45,884 nt of DNA from Spartobacteria bacterium (GTDB taxonomy: Bacteria > Verrucomicrobiota > Verrucomicrobiia > Chthoniobacterales > UBA10450): positions 1 to 45,884 of the forward strand of contig JAJPGZ010000008.1 of assembly GCA_021325495.1 (NCBI GenBank), read 5' to 3'. Positions 8,988-17,511 of this stretch are shown here, one piece after another; the first letter of the stretch is position 1, and each line of letters opens with the position of its first letter. The translations under genes and the position numbers were made by a program. A model generated the notes under the pieces. The model saw only the letters and a program-made list of their open reading frames with translations, ran no database searches and was not told the DNA's origin.

Positions 8988-9890
8988 TTAGACCTGTTGA
9001 GCGCTCTCCGCGGTTTCCTTTTTTGCCGGATTATTCGCTCGCAATAAGAGTCGCCGCGCAACCAATCGCGCACCATGCAGCGCCGCGAACTGTTGCGTGT
9101 CGTGATGCAACTCCGGATTGAATTCAAATCGCGTAATCTCGAGGCCAGTCTGCAGACCGGAGGAGAGCGTGGTGTGCAGCATGAGCAGATTGGCCCAGCC
9201 GGAACCTCCGCGCAGTTCTTTCGCCACTACGCGTAATCCCGTGTGTCCCACGTTCCCGCGACGGCGGCCCAGGACCACGCCTTTAATTTCGCCATTTTGG
9301 AGAAGCGCGATGGAATGTTCCGCTTTATAGCCCGCCGTCTCCTGAGCCAGGGTCGATGCGCTTCCGGGCAAATTTTCCCGCAGAAAACTCCGCACTTTGG
9401 AAACAAGGCTGCGTTGCAACGTCGTCAGCTCCACGTCCGGCGGGAAAGAATTGCGCATCCGCATTCGTTGATAAATGCGATCGATTCGCTCGAACAACGG
9501 ACGCGCGTCCACTTCGTAAACTTCGTGCACGGCACTTTGCTCGAATCCGATTGCTTGCAGCGCTTCCGCCTGTGGCGAATCTGCCCGCACCGTTTGTGAA
9601 AAATAAACTGCGCGAGTATCGCGCTTCCACGCCTCTTCCATCGCCCGCCGCATCAGTTCTTGACCGACGACATGTTGATTGAGCACGCGCAGGTTGAGCC
9701 AGCTGGAGCGCAAATGTTGCAGCGGGCGATCGCTTAAGGCGACGATACCGATAAAGCGTTCTACTCGCCCCATCACCGCCACGAGCACGAACGGTTTCGC
9801 GTCGAACAAAAACGGGCCGCGGAGAAAATGCTGCACGCGAAACATTTCGTCGGGCCACGGCTCGCGCACCGCTACGTCATTGTTACTCAT
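8988..9890 (-). CDS. GNAT-like acyltransferase, hypothetical
   Basis: 300-aa protein that reads like two degenerate GNAT units. The first has FVLVAVMGRVERFIGIVALSD and LNQHVVGQELMRRAMEEAWKRDTRAVYFSQ, typical of the beta4/alpha3 CoA-binding region, followed by QAIGFEQSAVHEVYEVD. The second (residues 165-290) has HSIALLQNGEIKGVVLGRRRGN. Substrate unknown. ATG at 9890. It is divergent from the P450-ACP-ketosynthase operon with about 50 bp between, so the two may share a regulatory region and the protein may acylate something made by that operon (inference). Confidence 0.6.
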   Translation of the reverse strand: MSNNDVAVREPWPDEMFRVQHFLRGPFLFDAKPFVLVAVMGRVERFIGIVALSDRPLQHLRSSWLNLRVLNQHVVGQELMRRAMEEAWKRDTRAVYFSQTVRADSPQAEALQAIGFEQSAVHEVYEVDARPLFERIDRIYQRMRMRNSFPPDVELTTLQRSLVSKVRSFLRENLPGSASTLAQETAGYKAEHSIALLQNGEIKGVVLGRRRGNVGHTGLRVVAKELRGGSGWANLLMLHTTLSSGLQTGLEITRFEFNPELHHDTQQFAALHGARLVARRLLLRANNPAKKETAESAQQV

Positions 9891-9941
9891 CGTTTCTTAT
9901 TTCCCGGAATGCAGAAAATCTCTTACTGTCTCTCCTTCACC

Positions 9942-11252
9942 ATGTCGATCTTGCAGAAGAAAATTCCGCCCACTCTGCCTGAGACTTCACCAGTTGCCAA
10001 TGGCATCGCGCTTACACGTGATGCGCTCGCGTTTTATACGCGGCTCGCACGCGACGCAGGCGGCTTCGCCCGTTATGAATTAAGCGATCGCACCGTTTAT
10101 TTCGTGAACGACCCGCGCCTCGTCCGGGAAATTTTGCTCGTGCGCGAAGCCGACTTTGCGAAATGGGCCTTCAACGAAAGTTTTCGCGCCATTTTCGGAA
10201 CGGGACTCATCGGCAGTCATGGCGAATTGCATCGCCGGATGCGGAAAGTTGCCCAGCCGCCTTTGCAGCCGAGCGTTGTCCCACGTTACGCAAAGATCAT
10301 TGTCGATCTTACGCGGCATCGGATGGACAGATGGCAAAACGGCATCATCGATCTTAGCCGCGAAATGACCATGCTCACGGTGCAGATCGTGAGCAGCGCG
10401 CTATTCTCCGTTCCATTAAGTGAAGAGACCGCGACTGAAATTCGGGAAGCCGTTTCTATTCTGATGCGTCTGAACACGAAACTTGGCGGCGCGCCCGAAG
10501 ATGTCGCGGCCTTCCGCGACGCGAACGAGATCATCAATCGCATCGTTGCGGAAATTGACGATCGCGGGCCGTCGGATCCGAACGATGGAAACTTGCTCGC
10601 GCTTTTACTCGAAGCGAATCGCGCCGGTCTCCTGTCGCGCGAACAGATGCACCAGGAACTGCGCACGTTTCTTCTCGCCGGTCACGTCACGACCGCGCAA
10701 ACACTCGCGTGCGCCTTCTGGTTGCTCGCGCGTCATCCTCAAGCGCAGGAAAATATTCATCGCGAGCGCGACCGCGTTCTTGCCGGCGAAACACCGCGAC
10801 TCGAACACGTCGAACGTTTGAAATTTTGCGAGCGCGTCGTGTTTGAAGCGCTTCGGCTTTACCCGCCGGTTTGGGTTTTCGGCCGCGAAGCCTTGAATGA
10901 GTGCGAGGTCGACGGCATCTCCATTGAGGTCGGTCAGGAACTCGTGGTTGTCCCGTGGCTCCTGCATCGGAACCCGGAATTTTTTCCCGAGCCAGACGCG
11001 TTCAAGCCGGAACGCTGGGAAAACGATCTCCGCTCGCGCTTGCCGCGCGGCAGCTTTCTGCCTTTTTCCACCGGCGCGCGCAGCTGTCTGGGCGAGCACT
11101 TCGCCATGCTCGAGACCATTCTTGTGCTTGCGTCCATCTCACAACAATGGAAATTCGCCGACTTGCCGGGCTCACCCGATCCCGGCTGGAGCGCACAATT
11201 GCTTTTCTGGCCGCGTCGCGGGATTCGGCTCGAAGGCGAACGCCGAGCCTAA
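9942..11252 (+). CDS. Cytochrome P450
   Basis: Heme mono-oxygenase of 436 aa. Seen: I-helix oxygen-activation motif AGHVTT (residues 246-251), the ExxR pair Glu302/Arg305 in FEALRLYPP, PERW at 356-359 and the heme loop FSTGARSCLGEHFA with ligand Cys382. The ATG at 9942 is overlapped by a TGTCGATCTT word, so residues 1-4 are MSIL; an in-frame ATG at 9909 is possible. No membrane anchor is visible, so this is a soluble bacterial type that would need a separate ferredoxin system. The stop codon (11250) is part of a GCCTAACGA word. The gene leads an operon with a carrier protein and a ketosynthase, suggesting hydroxylation of a carrier-bound acyl chain. Confidence 0.93.
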   Translation: MSILQKKIPPTLPETSPVANGIALTRDALAFYTRLARDAGGFARYELSDRTVYFVNDPRLVREILLVREADFAKWAFNESFRAIFGTGLIGSHGELHRRMRKVAQPPLQPSVVPRYAKIIVDLTRHRMDRWQNGIIDLSREMTMLTVQIVSSALFSVPLSEETATEIREAVSILMRLNTKLGGAPEDVAAFRDANEIINRIVAEIDDRGPSDPNDGNLLALLLEANRAGLLSREQMHQELRTFLLAGHVTTAQTLACAFWLLARHPQAQENIHRERDRVLAGETPRLEHVERLKFCERVVFEALRLYPPVWVFGREALNECEVDGISIEVGQELVVVPWLLHRNPEFFPEPDAFKPERWENDLRSRLPRGSFLPFSTGARSCLGEHFAMLETILVLASISQQWKFADLPGSPDPGWSAQLLFWPRRGIRLEGERRA

Positions 11253-11272
11253 CGACCCACCCAAGATCGACA

Positions 11273-11617
11273 ATGAACGAATCCGACATCGACGAACGTT
11301 TCCTCAACCTTAATTCGCAAACGGTCGACGCCATTCGCGAGTACCGTAAAACCCACAAGCCCGAGCTCGTCCAAACCATCGTCACCGGCATCGTCGAAAA
11401 ATATCTCCCGCCGGATATGCGCGATCGCGCGCCCGAAGCGATGAAATCGCTCAATGCTTTCGGCATCGAATCGGTCACGCTCATGGAAATCATCCTCGAC
11501 ATTCAGGACGCGCTCGGCCTCGACATCACCGATAACGAATTGCGCGGCCTGAAAAATTTCGACGACGCCACGAACTTGCTTCGCGGGAAAGTCCAGGCGC
11601 TCGCCGGACAAAGTTAG
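11273..11617 (+). CDS. Acyl-carrier-like protein
   Basis: 114-aa helical protein resembling an acyl carrier protein. The phosphopantetheine site appears as GIESVTLMEIILDIQDAL: the Ser is kept but the usual D-S-L is E-S-V. Compared with housekeeping ACP (a true acpP is at 24974) it has an extra 40-residue N-terminal part. An AAGATCGACA word ends exactly one base before the ATG at 11273. The stop TAG at 11615 abuts the ATG of the next gene, so the two are coupled. Likely a dedicated carrier for the neighbouring ketosynthase and P450. Confidence 0.75.
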   Translation: MNESDIDERFLNLNSQTVDAIREYRKTHKPELVQTIVTGIVEKYLPPDMRDRAPEAMKSLNAFGIESVTLMEIILDIQDALGLDITDNELRGLKNFDDATNLLRGKVQALAGQS

Positions 11618-12898
11618 ATGTCGATCTTGTCCCCCCGACGGCGAGCCGTTGTCACGGGACTCGGCTTCATCACCAGCATCGGCAACAATCGCGCCGAGGT
11701 CCTCGACTCTCTGCGCACGCAACGCACCGGCATCGAGATTCATCCCGAGCTCGATCGCCCCGAGATCCCGTACAAGCTCGCTGGCACGATCAAAGGTTTC
11801 GATCTTCCGCACGAGAAGCGTGATGCGTGGAAGTTTCCAGATGGCCTAACGATTCCGCGAAACATTTTGCGCGGTCTTGCCCCGCACGGCGCCTACGCCT
11901 ATTTCGCCATGAACGAAGCCATCGCGGATGCGAATCTTTCGCCTAACGACATCTCGAACGTCCGCACCGGAATGATGTGCGCCTCCGCCGGCTCGATGAG
12001 TTCCCTTTATCACAGCGTGGATGTCATGGTGAAGAAAGGTATCCGCTTTAATCATCCCTACGGAGTCTCGCGCGGCATCGCCGGCACGTTGAATTTCAAT
12101 CTCGTCGCCGCGTTCAAGATTAAAGGCCCCGCCACCGGATTTGTGAACGCGTGCTCCGGTTCGGCCGTCGCCTTTGGACACGCGCTCGATCTTGTTAGGC
12201 AAGATCGACAGGATATCGTCTTCGTCGTCGGCGCGGAGGATTGCGATCTTTACAACATTTTGCCGTTCGGCTGTTGTCGCGCCCTAACGAGTCAAACCGA
12301 TCCGACCAAATATCCCTGCGCGTTCGATGTGAAACGCGACGGCTTCGCTGCCACAGGCGGCGCGGCCGTTCTCGTGCTCGAAGAACTCGAACGCGCGCAG
12401 AAGCGGCGCGCGAAGATTTACGCTGAAGCACTCGGTTGGGGACAAAGTTCGGACGGTTACGACGTACTCGGGCCCGAGCCGAGCGGCGAAGGTCTCTCGC
12501 GCGCTATGAACGACGCGCTGCGCGATGCAGATGTCGATCTTAGCGAAGTCGATTACATCAACGCCCACGCCACCGCGACCCCGTTAGGCGACCCGGCCGA
12601 ATGCCGCGGCATCAAACGCGTCTTCGGCGAAAAACATTCGCCGTTCGTCAGCACGACGAAAAGCCAGACCGGCCACGGTCTTTCCATGGCGGGCGCGCTC
12701 GAAGCCGGCATTTGCTGTTTGGCCATCAAAGAAAAATTCACGCCGCCATCGATCAACGTCACCGAGCTCGATCCCGAATGCGCCGGCCTCAATATCGTGA
12801 CCGCGCCTAACGATCACGCCGCGCGCGTCGTCATGTCGAACTCGAGCGCGTTCGGCGGTTCGAATGTCTCGCTCGTTCTGCGCGAGTTCTCCGCCTAA
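11618..12898 (+). CDS. Beta-ketoacyl-ACP synthase (KAS II/FabF-type)
   Basis: 426-aa condensing enzyme with a full Cys-His-His triad: Cys179 in NACSGSAVAFG, His317 in INAHATATPLGD and His353 in KSQTGHGLSMAGA, plus SNSSAFGGSNVSLVL near the end. It extends acyl chains by decarboxylative condensation. Starts directly after the carrier-protein stop; its ATG lies within a TGTCGATCTT word, so it begins MSIL. A second copy at 12201, touching a GTTAGGC word, encodes QDRQD in place of the usual loop before the VVGAEDC strand. Whether it serves general lipid synthesis or a special product is open; the company of a P450 and a private carrier points to a specialised acyl product. Confidence 0.9.
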   Translation: MSILSPRRRAVVTGLGFITSIGNNRAEVLDSLRTQRTGIEIHPELDRPEIPYKLAGTIKGFDLPHEKRDAWKFPDGLTIPRNILRGLAPHGAYAYFAMNEAIADANLSPNDISNVRTGMMCASAGSMSSLYHSVDVMVKKGIRFNHPYGVSRGIAGTLNFNLVAAFKIKGPATGFVNACSGSAVAFGHALDLVRQDRQDIVFVVGAEDCDLYNILPFGCCRALTSQTDPTKYPCAFDVKRDGFAATGGAAVLVLEELERAQKRRAKIYAEALGWGQSSDGYDVLGPEPSGEGLSRAMNDALRDADVDLSEVDYINAHATATPLGDPAECRGIKRVFGEKHSPFVSTTKSQTGHGLSMAGALEAGICCLAIKEKFTPPSINVTELDPECAGLNIVTAPNDHAARVVMSNSSAFGGSNVSLVLREFSA

Positions 12899-13375
12899 CT
12901 ATTTGGGCGGCTCGTTCGCAAGCGCGTCCCGTTCCTCGGTCGCTTTCGCCAGCGCTTGATTATATAACGCAAGATCGACAACGTACTCTCGATTGCCCTC
13001 AATATCGCTGCGTAGCAAATCGCGCTTCCGCAATCGCAGCGCTTCGTCCACTTTGCGCAGCTCCTCGAATTCTTTGGCGTTGGCCGCGCGGCGTTCGTCC
13101 AAAGTCGGCGGTGATTTCGATTTCGGCGTTTTTTCCCACGCATATCCAACCGGCTCGTTCTGCTTTGGCGGACGCTGCGGCGGTATCCGCCTTTTATAAT
13201 AGGCGACGCTCATCGTCGGCCCGGCGCAGAGATAGCCAATGACGCAGATGACGGTCGCGTAACGAAACAAAACCAGGCGCCGCGCTTTGTCCGGATGCTT
13301 CCGCCGAAAAACTATCGCCCCCAGCGAAATCAATGCGCAAACGGCAGCAGCTATAAGAAATCCCAGCGCGAGCAC
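12899..13375 (-). CDS. Small membrane protein with cytoplasmic coiled-coil tail
   Basis: 158-aa hypothetical protein, GTG start. Two hydrophobic helices (LALGFLIAAAVCALISLGAIVF and LVLFRYATVICVIGYLCAGPTM) are followed by a basic/proline-rich linker and a charged helical region (RRAANAKEFEELRKVDEALRLRKRDLL). Convergent with the ketosynthase: the two stop codons sit back to back at 12896-12901. No family recognised. Confidence 0.6.
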   Translation of the reverse strand: MLALGFLIAAAVCALISLGAIVFRRKHPDKARRLVLFRYATVICVIGYLCAGPTMSVAYYKRRIPPQRPPKQNEPVGYAWEKTPKSKSPPTLDERRAANAKEFEELRKVDEALRLRKRDLLRSDIEGNREYVVDLALYNQALAKATEERDALANEPPK

Positions 13376-13408
13376 GCCGCTGTCTCAAGCAGACGTGGTG
13401 CCAGCGCG

Positions 13409-15319
13409 TTAGACGATGCCGTCGCGCAGGAAGGCGTGCTTGCCCGCCATTAAATCCTGGGTCAATCGATGGCCGATGCGATCGACGTTGCGCGCGGTGC
13501 CGGCGAAATGATGATCGATGCGCATGCGCGCCGATCGGCAGAAATAATTGGCGAGGCTGAGCACTTCATCGCGCGGCTCGCCATTATCGATCTTGTATTG
13601 CGCGAACGAACAGGTCGCGCTCATCGCGAAGAGCTCGCTCGCGATTCCGACGAAACGCGACAGAAGCAATTGTTCGCGGTCGAGCTTCGGACCGAAGCGC
13701 GCCATCGCGTGAAATAATCCGCGGGCCAAACGTTTGCTGGTGCGCGCGCCGTAATCGATGTGCGCCTGCAAATCGGAATGGAGATTGTCGATCTTGCCCG
13801 ATCCGCCCGGCATCCACTGTTTCGGATACCAGCCCGCGTAAAATTTTCCGGACGTGAACACCGCTTTCGCGCGTTCGCTCATCGGCAACGTGGTATTGAA
13901 AATCGCGCCGCCGACTTTGAGATGCGGATCGAGCGCTTCCCGTGCGATGAACAAACGCATAATCTCGCTCGAGCCCTCGAAGATCATGTTGATGCGGCAA
14001 TCGCGCAGAAATCTTTCCACCGCGATCGGTTCTTCCCCGCGGCCAGCTAACGACTCCGCCGTTTCGTAGCCGCGCCCGCCCCGCACCTGCATCGCTTCAT
14101 CGGCAATGCGCCAGGTCGCTTCCGTGCTCCACATTTTGCACATCGCCGTTTCGATGCGCAGGTCACCCGCTTTGCGATCGACCAGCGCACTCGTTAGGAA
14201 GGTGATCGCTTCCATCGCAAAAACATCGCCTGCCATCATCGCAACTTTGCCGGCGATGGCGGAATGTTGGCCGATCGGCCCGCCCCATTGCACGCGCTCG
14301 GTTACCCATTTGCGGCAGATTTCGAGTAAACGTTTCGATAAACCGACGCACGCGGCAGGGATCGTCAGGCGGCCGGTGTTGAGAGTCGTTAGGGCAACTT
14401 TCAATCCTTGGCCTTCCTTCGCGATCATGTTTTCGCGCGGCACGCGCACGTTCGTGAATTTCACGATGCCGTTGTAAAGCGCGCGCAGACCCATGAACCG
14501 GCAGCGGTACGTGATCTCGAGCCCGGGCGAATTAACATCGACAATGAACGCGGTGATTTGTTTGCGCTCGCGGCCGTTCACCATTTTCGGCGGCGTCTTC
14601 GCCATGACCACGAGCACGCCCGCCTTGATCAAATTCGTGCACCAAAGTTTCTCGCCGTTCATGATGAACGCGGTGCCGTCTTCGGTCGGATCAGCGCGCA
14701 GGCTCATGTTTGCCGGGTCGGAGCCGGCGTTCCATTCCGTCAGCGCGAACGCGGAGATTTCCTTGCGCGCCACGCGCGGCAGATATTTTCTCTTCTGCTC
14801 TTCCGTGCCGAACAACAACAGCGGTTGCGGCACGCCGATCGATTGATGCGCGGAAACGAGCGCGGTCAGGTTCGCGTCCCAGCTGCCTAACAACATCGCG
14901 GCCCGTCCGTAATTGACCTGCGACAAACCGAGCCCGTCGTATTCCTTCGGAATTTTCACACCGAACGCACCCATCGCGAAAAGATCGTCGATGTTCTTCT
15001 GCGGAATCTCGCCGGTGCGATCGATCTCATCCGCGTCCACGTTCTCGCGCAGATAATTTTTGAGATTCGTCAGGAACTCTTCACCCAGTTGTCGATCTTG
15101 CGCGCTTTGCGCCGGCCACGGGTAAATGCGGTCGAAATCGTAGCGGCCGATAAACAAATTGCTCGCGAACGAGCCGCGTTCATCGAGCGGATCGCGCGAC
15201 GCTTCCGCGAGCTCGAGCGCGTCGCGCTGCCCCTTCGACATTTTCGAAGTGTCGATGACGGATTTCGCCGTCGTCTCCGCCGCAACCTGTTTCTCGGGAG
15301 CTTCCAGTGACGATTTCAT
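13409..15319 (-). CDS. Acyl-CoA dehydrogenase
   Basis: FAD enzyme of about 636 aa that introduces the alpha,beta double bond in acyl-CoA. Seen: FALTEWNAGSDPANMSLRA (FAD/substrate segment), GEKLWCTN, ITAFIVDV, GLRALYNGIVKFTNVRVP, the AMQVRGGRGYETAESLAGRGEEPIAVERFLRDCRINMIFEGSSEIMRLFIA block that normally holds the catalytic Glu and FAD-contact residues, and a C-terminal extension of about 170 aa like very-long-chain dehydrogenases. The frame is open to 15394, but that part translates the palindrome at 15325-15392, so ATG at 15319 is preferred. It follows the FadJ-like gene on the same strand. AAGATCGACA words at 13786 and 15090 encode GKIDN and QDRQ. Confidence 0.92.
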   Translation of the reverse strand: MKSSLEAPEKQVAAETTAKSVIDTSKMSKGQRDALELAEASRDPLDERGSFASNLFIGRYDFDRIYPWPAQSAQDRQLGEEFLTNLKNYLRENVDADEIDRTGEIPQKNIDDLFAMGAFGVKIPKEYDGLGLSQVNYGRAAMLLGSWDANLTALVSAHQSIGVPQPLLLFGTEEQKRKYLPRVARKEISAFALTEWNAGSDPANMSLRADPTEDGTAFIMNGEKLWCTNLIKAGVLVVMAKTPPKMVNGRERKQITAFIVDVNSPGLEITYRCRFMGLRALYNGIVKFTNVRVPRENMIAKEGQGLKVALTTLNTGRLTIPAACVGLSKRLLEICRKWVTERVQWGGPIGQHSAIAGKVAMMAGDVFAMEAITFLTSALVDRKAGDLRIETAMCKMWSTEATWRIADEAMQVRGGRGYETAESLAGRGEEPIAVERFLRDCRINMIFEGSSEIMRLFIAREALDPHLKVGGAIFNTTLPMSERAKAVFTSGKFYAGWYPKQWMPGGSGKIDNLHSDLQAHIDYGARTSKRLARGLFHAMARFGPKLDREQLLLSRFVGIASELFAMSATCSFAQYKIDNGEPRDEVLSLANYFCRSARMRIDHHFAGTARNVDRIGHRLTQDLMAGKHAFLRDGIV

Positions 15320-15324
15320 CTCAA

Positions 15325-15392
15325 GGTAGGGACGGATCTCCGAGCCGTCCCCAATTTCTCTTCGTGGGACGCCTCGGAGATGCGTCCCTACC
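15325..15392 (-). repeat. REP-like 68-bp palindrome between beta-oxidation genes
   Basis: A left arm beginning GGTAGGGACGGATCTCCGAG and a right arm ending CGGAGATGCGTCCCTACC are inverted copies of 27 bp with two mismatches, around a 14-bp loop. It fills nearly all of the 81-bp gap between the FadJ-like stop (15401) and the dehydrogenase start (15319), so it could stabilise or attenuate the shared transcript. It resembles in form, but not in sequence, the TGTAGCGGC palindromes elsewhere in the window. Confidence 0.9.
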
Positions 15393-15400
15393 ATTCAGGT

Positions 15401-17440
15401 TCATTCGTAAAACTTGGTGCCGTTTTTCGCGTGCGTCTTCAACAATTCGCACGGCGCAAACTTCTCGTCCGTCTTCGCGAGTTTTTCCAATTCTTCGACT
15501 ACGCGTTTGATTCCAAAATGGTCCGCGAAGCGCAACGGCCCGCCGCGGAACGCCGGGAAACCGGTGCCGAGATGCATTCCGTAATCGGCGTCCTGCGCCG
15601 AATCGACCACGCCTTCTTCCACGCAACGCGCCGCTTCGTTCACCATCAAAAGCGCGAGACGGTTCGTAAGATCGACATCTTCCTTCGCGCGCGATTTGCG
15701 CCATTGCGCAAGTGCGTCGTTAGGCGACTGCGACTTGCCTTGGTATTTGTAAAACCCAGCGCCACTTTTTCGTCCGAGCAATTTCGCGGACAGCATTTGT
15801 TTCAAGATTTCTGGCGCGCGATCGCGTTTTCCAAATGCGCGCTCGAGCGTGCTCGCGATATCGACTGTCACATCGACGCCGATCTCATCGATCAAACGCA
15901 ACGGACCCATCGGCATTCCCCAACTCAAAAGCGCATTGTCGATCTTGCCCGCGTCCACGCCGGACTCGAACAATTCGGCCGCGTCGAGCAGATACGGAAA
16001 CAAAACGCGATTGACCAGGAAGCCGGGTTTGTCTCGCACGAGCACCGGCGTTTTCCCGATCTGCCGTGCAAACGCCAACGAGCGGTCGCGCGTTTCGTCG
16101 GAAGTTTTTTCGCCGACGACGACCTCGATCAATTTCATGCGGCTAACCGGATTGAAGAAATGCAATCCGACGACGCGTTCGGGCCAGCCGCTTTCTTCAC
16201 CGAGCTCGCTGATCGACAAGGCCGAAGTGTTCGTCGCGAGAATCGCTTTCGGCGCGTTCGCTGCCAGCTCGCGAAAGATTTCTTTTTTGATGTCGATCTT
16301 TTCCGACGCGGCTTCGATCACGATTTGCACGTCGCGTAATTCCACATGCGCAGTCGTGCAAATAATCCGCGCGCGACCTTCCTTCGCTTTTTCTTCGGTC
16401 ATAATGCTGCGCTTGACCGCGTCGGCATACGTCTTGTCGATGTTCGCGAGACCGCGATCGACAAATTCGCGGCTGACGTCGCGCAAAATCACGGTGACAC
16501 CGCGCGCGCTCAGCCATTGCGCGATGCCCGAGCCCATGACGCCGGCGCCGATCACCGCCGCATGCACAATTTTGTCGGCGGGCGCGCCCTTCTTGTATTT
16601 GTCGGCGAGGAAAAAATTGCGGATCAAATTTTGCGTCGCCTCGGTTTCGCCAAGATCGACAATCGCATCCAGCTCCATGCCTAACGACTCATCGATCGGC
16701 GCGGCCTTGTTGATGATGGCGATCGCGCGGCGCGGCGCCTCGTTGCCGGTCGATCGCGGCGCGGGAATTTCCTTGTCGATCTTTGCCGGGGCGGTTCGTT
16801 TGGGTTTGCTGGATTGAATTTTCGTCCGCGCAAGATCGACAAGTTGATCGCGCGGCGCGAGCTCATCGACCAAACCGAGTGCGAGCGCTTCTTTGGCCGA
16901 ATACAATTTTCCTTTCGTGATCACTTCCGCTGCTTTCTCGGCGCCGATCAACAGCGGCAATCGCGTCGTGCCGCCCCACGCGGGAACGAGTCCGAGCGTC
17001 GTCTCGGGAAGTCCAATTTTCGTCGCGGGATCGTCGGTCGCGACGCGCCAATCGCATGCGAGCGCGACTTCGTATCCGCCGCCGGCGGTCGCGCCGTGAA
17101 TTGCGGCGACCGTTGGAATTTTAAGCGCAGTGATACGATTAAAAGTGCGCTGGCCTTCGGCGATGAACGCGCGCAGCTCGCCGCTCTGCGCTTGTTTGAG
17201 CAACGTTTTCAGATCTGCGCCGGCGATGAAAATCGATTTCTTGGCCGAGGTGATGATTAAACCGCGCAGGGAATTATCTTTTTCGATCTCGTCCAAATGT
17301 GCGGCGAGATCGCGCATGGTCGCGACGTCGAAAATGTTCGCGCCCGACTCGGGTCGATCGAACGTGAGCGTGCAGATTCCATTGTCGATCTTGCGCTGAA
17401 TCATGGAAGCGGTCGTGGTCGCAGGCATCGGGAAAATCAT
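15401..17440 (-). CDS. fadJ: Enoyl-CoA hydratase / 3-hydroxyacyl-CoA dehydrogenase (FadJ/FadB-like)
   Basis: Beta-oxidation multienzyme of up to 679 aa. Residues 15-190: crotonase domain with the oxyanion segments IAGADLKTL and HGATAGGGYEVALACDWR and the two-glutamate region LPETTLGLVPAWGGTTRLP. A linker of about 90 residues rich in Lys/Pro follows, with AAGATCGACA words (KIDKE, QLVDLA). From about 300: NAD-binding GAGVMGSGIAQWLSARG, catalytic HFFNPVSRMKLIEVV, KPGFLVNRVLFPYLLDAA, then a second C-terminal domain (GTGFPAFRGGPLRFAD). Starts at ATG 17440, 17428 or 17404 are all in frame; the last is closest to the first beta strand. Seven copies of the AAGATCGACA word lie inside. Partner gene: the acyl-CoA dehydrogenase just downstream. 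Confidence 0.93.
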   Translation of the reverse strand: MIFPMPATTTASMIQRKIDNGICTLTFDRPESGANIFDVATMRDLAAHLDEIEKDNSLRGLIITSAKKSIFIAGADLKTLLKQAQSGELRAFIAEGQRTFNRITALKIPTVAAIHGATAGGGYEVALACDWRVATDDPATKIGLPETTLGLVPAWGGTTRLPLLIGAEKAAEVITKGKLYSAKEALALGLVDELAPRDQLVDLARTKIQSSKPKRTAPAKIDKEIPAPRSTGNEAPRRAIAIINKAAPIDESLGMELDAIVDLGETEATQNLIRNFFLADKYKKGAPADKIVHAAVIGAGVMGSGIAQWLSARGVTVILRDVSREFVDRGLANIDKTYADAVKRSIMTEEKAKEGRARIICTTAHVELRDVQIVIEAASEKIDIKKEIFRELAANAPKAILATNTSALSISELGEESGWPERVVGLHFFNPVSRMKLIEVVVGEKTSDETRDRSLAFARQIGKTPVLVRDKPGFLVNRVLFPYLLDAAELFESGVDAGKIDNALLSWGMPMGPLRLIDEIGVDVTVDIASTLERAFGKRDRAPEILKQMLSAKLLGRKSGAGFYKYQGKSQSPNDALAQWRKSRAKEDVDLTNRLALLMVNEAARCVEEGVVDSAQDADYGMHLGTGFPAFRGGPLRFADHFGIKRVVEELEKLAKTDEKFAPCELLKTHAKNGTKFYE

Positions 17441-17511
17441 TTTGCCGTGTTTCGGCTGATTGCCAAGCGCGGAGAGGAACGCTACAAACTCGGGCGAAGC
17501 GCGCGCGACTT

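Noticed and set aside
12241-12568. Other long open frames opposite the ketosynthase and similar genes
   Set aside because: In GC-rich DNA antisense frames stay open by codon bias; these show Arg-rich, motif-free translations and no start context.
15319-15394. N-terminal extension of the acyl-CoA dehydrogenase
   Set aside because: The extra 25 residues are the translation of a palindrome and have no counterpart in the family.
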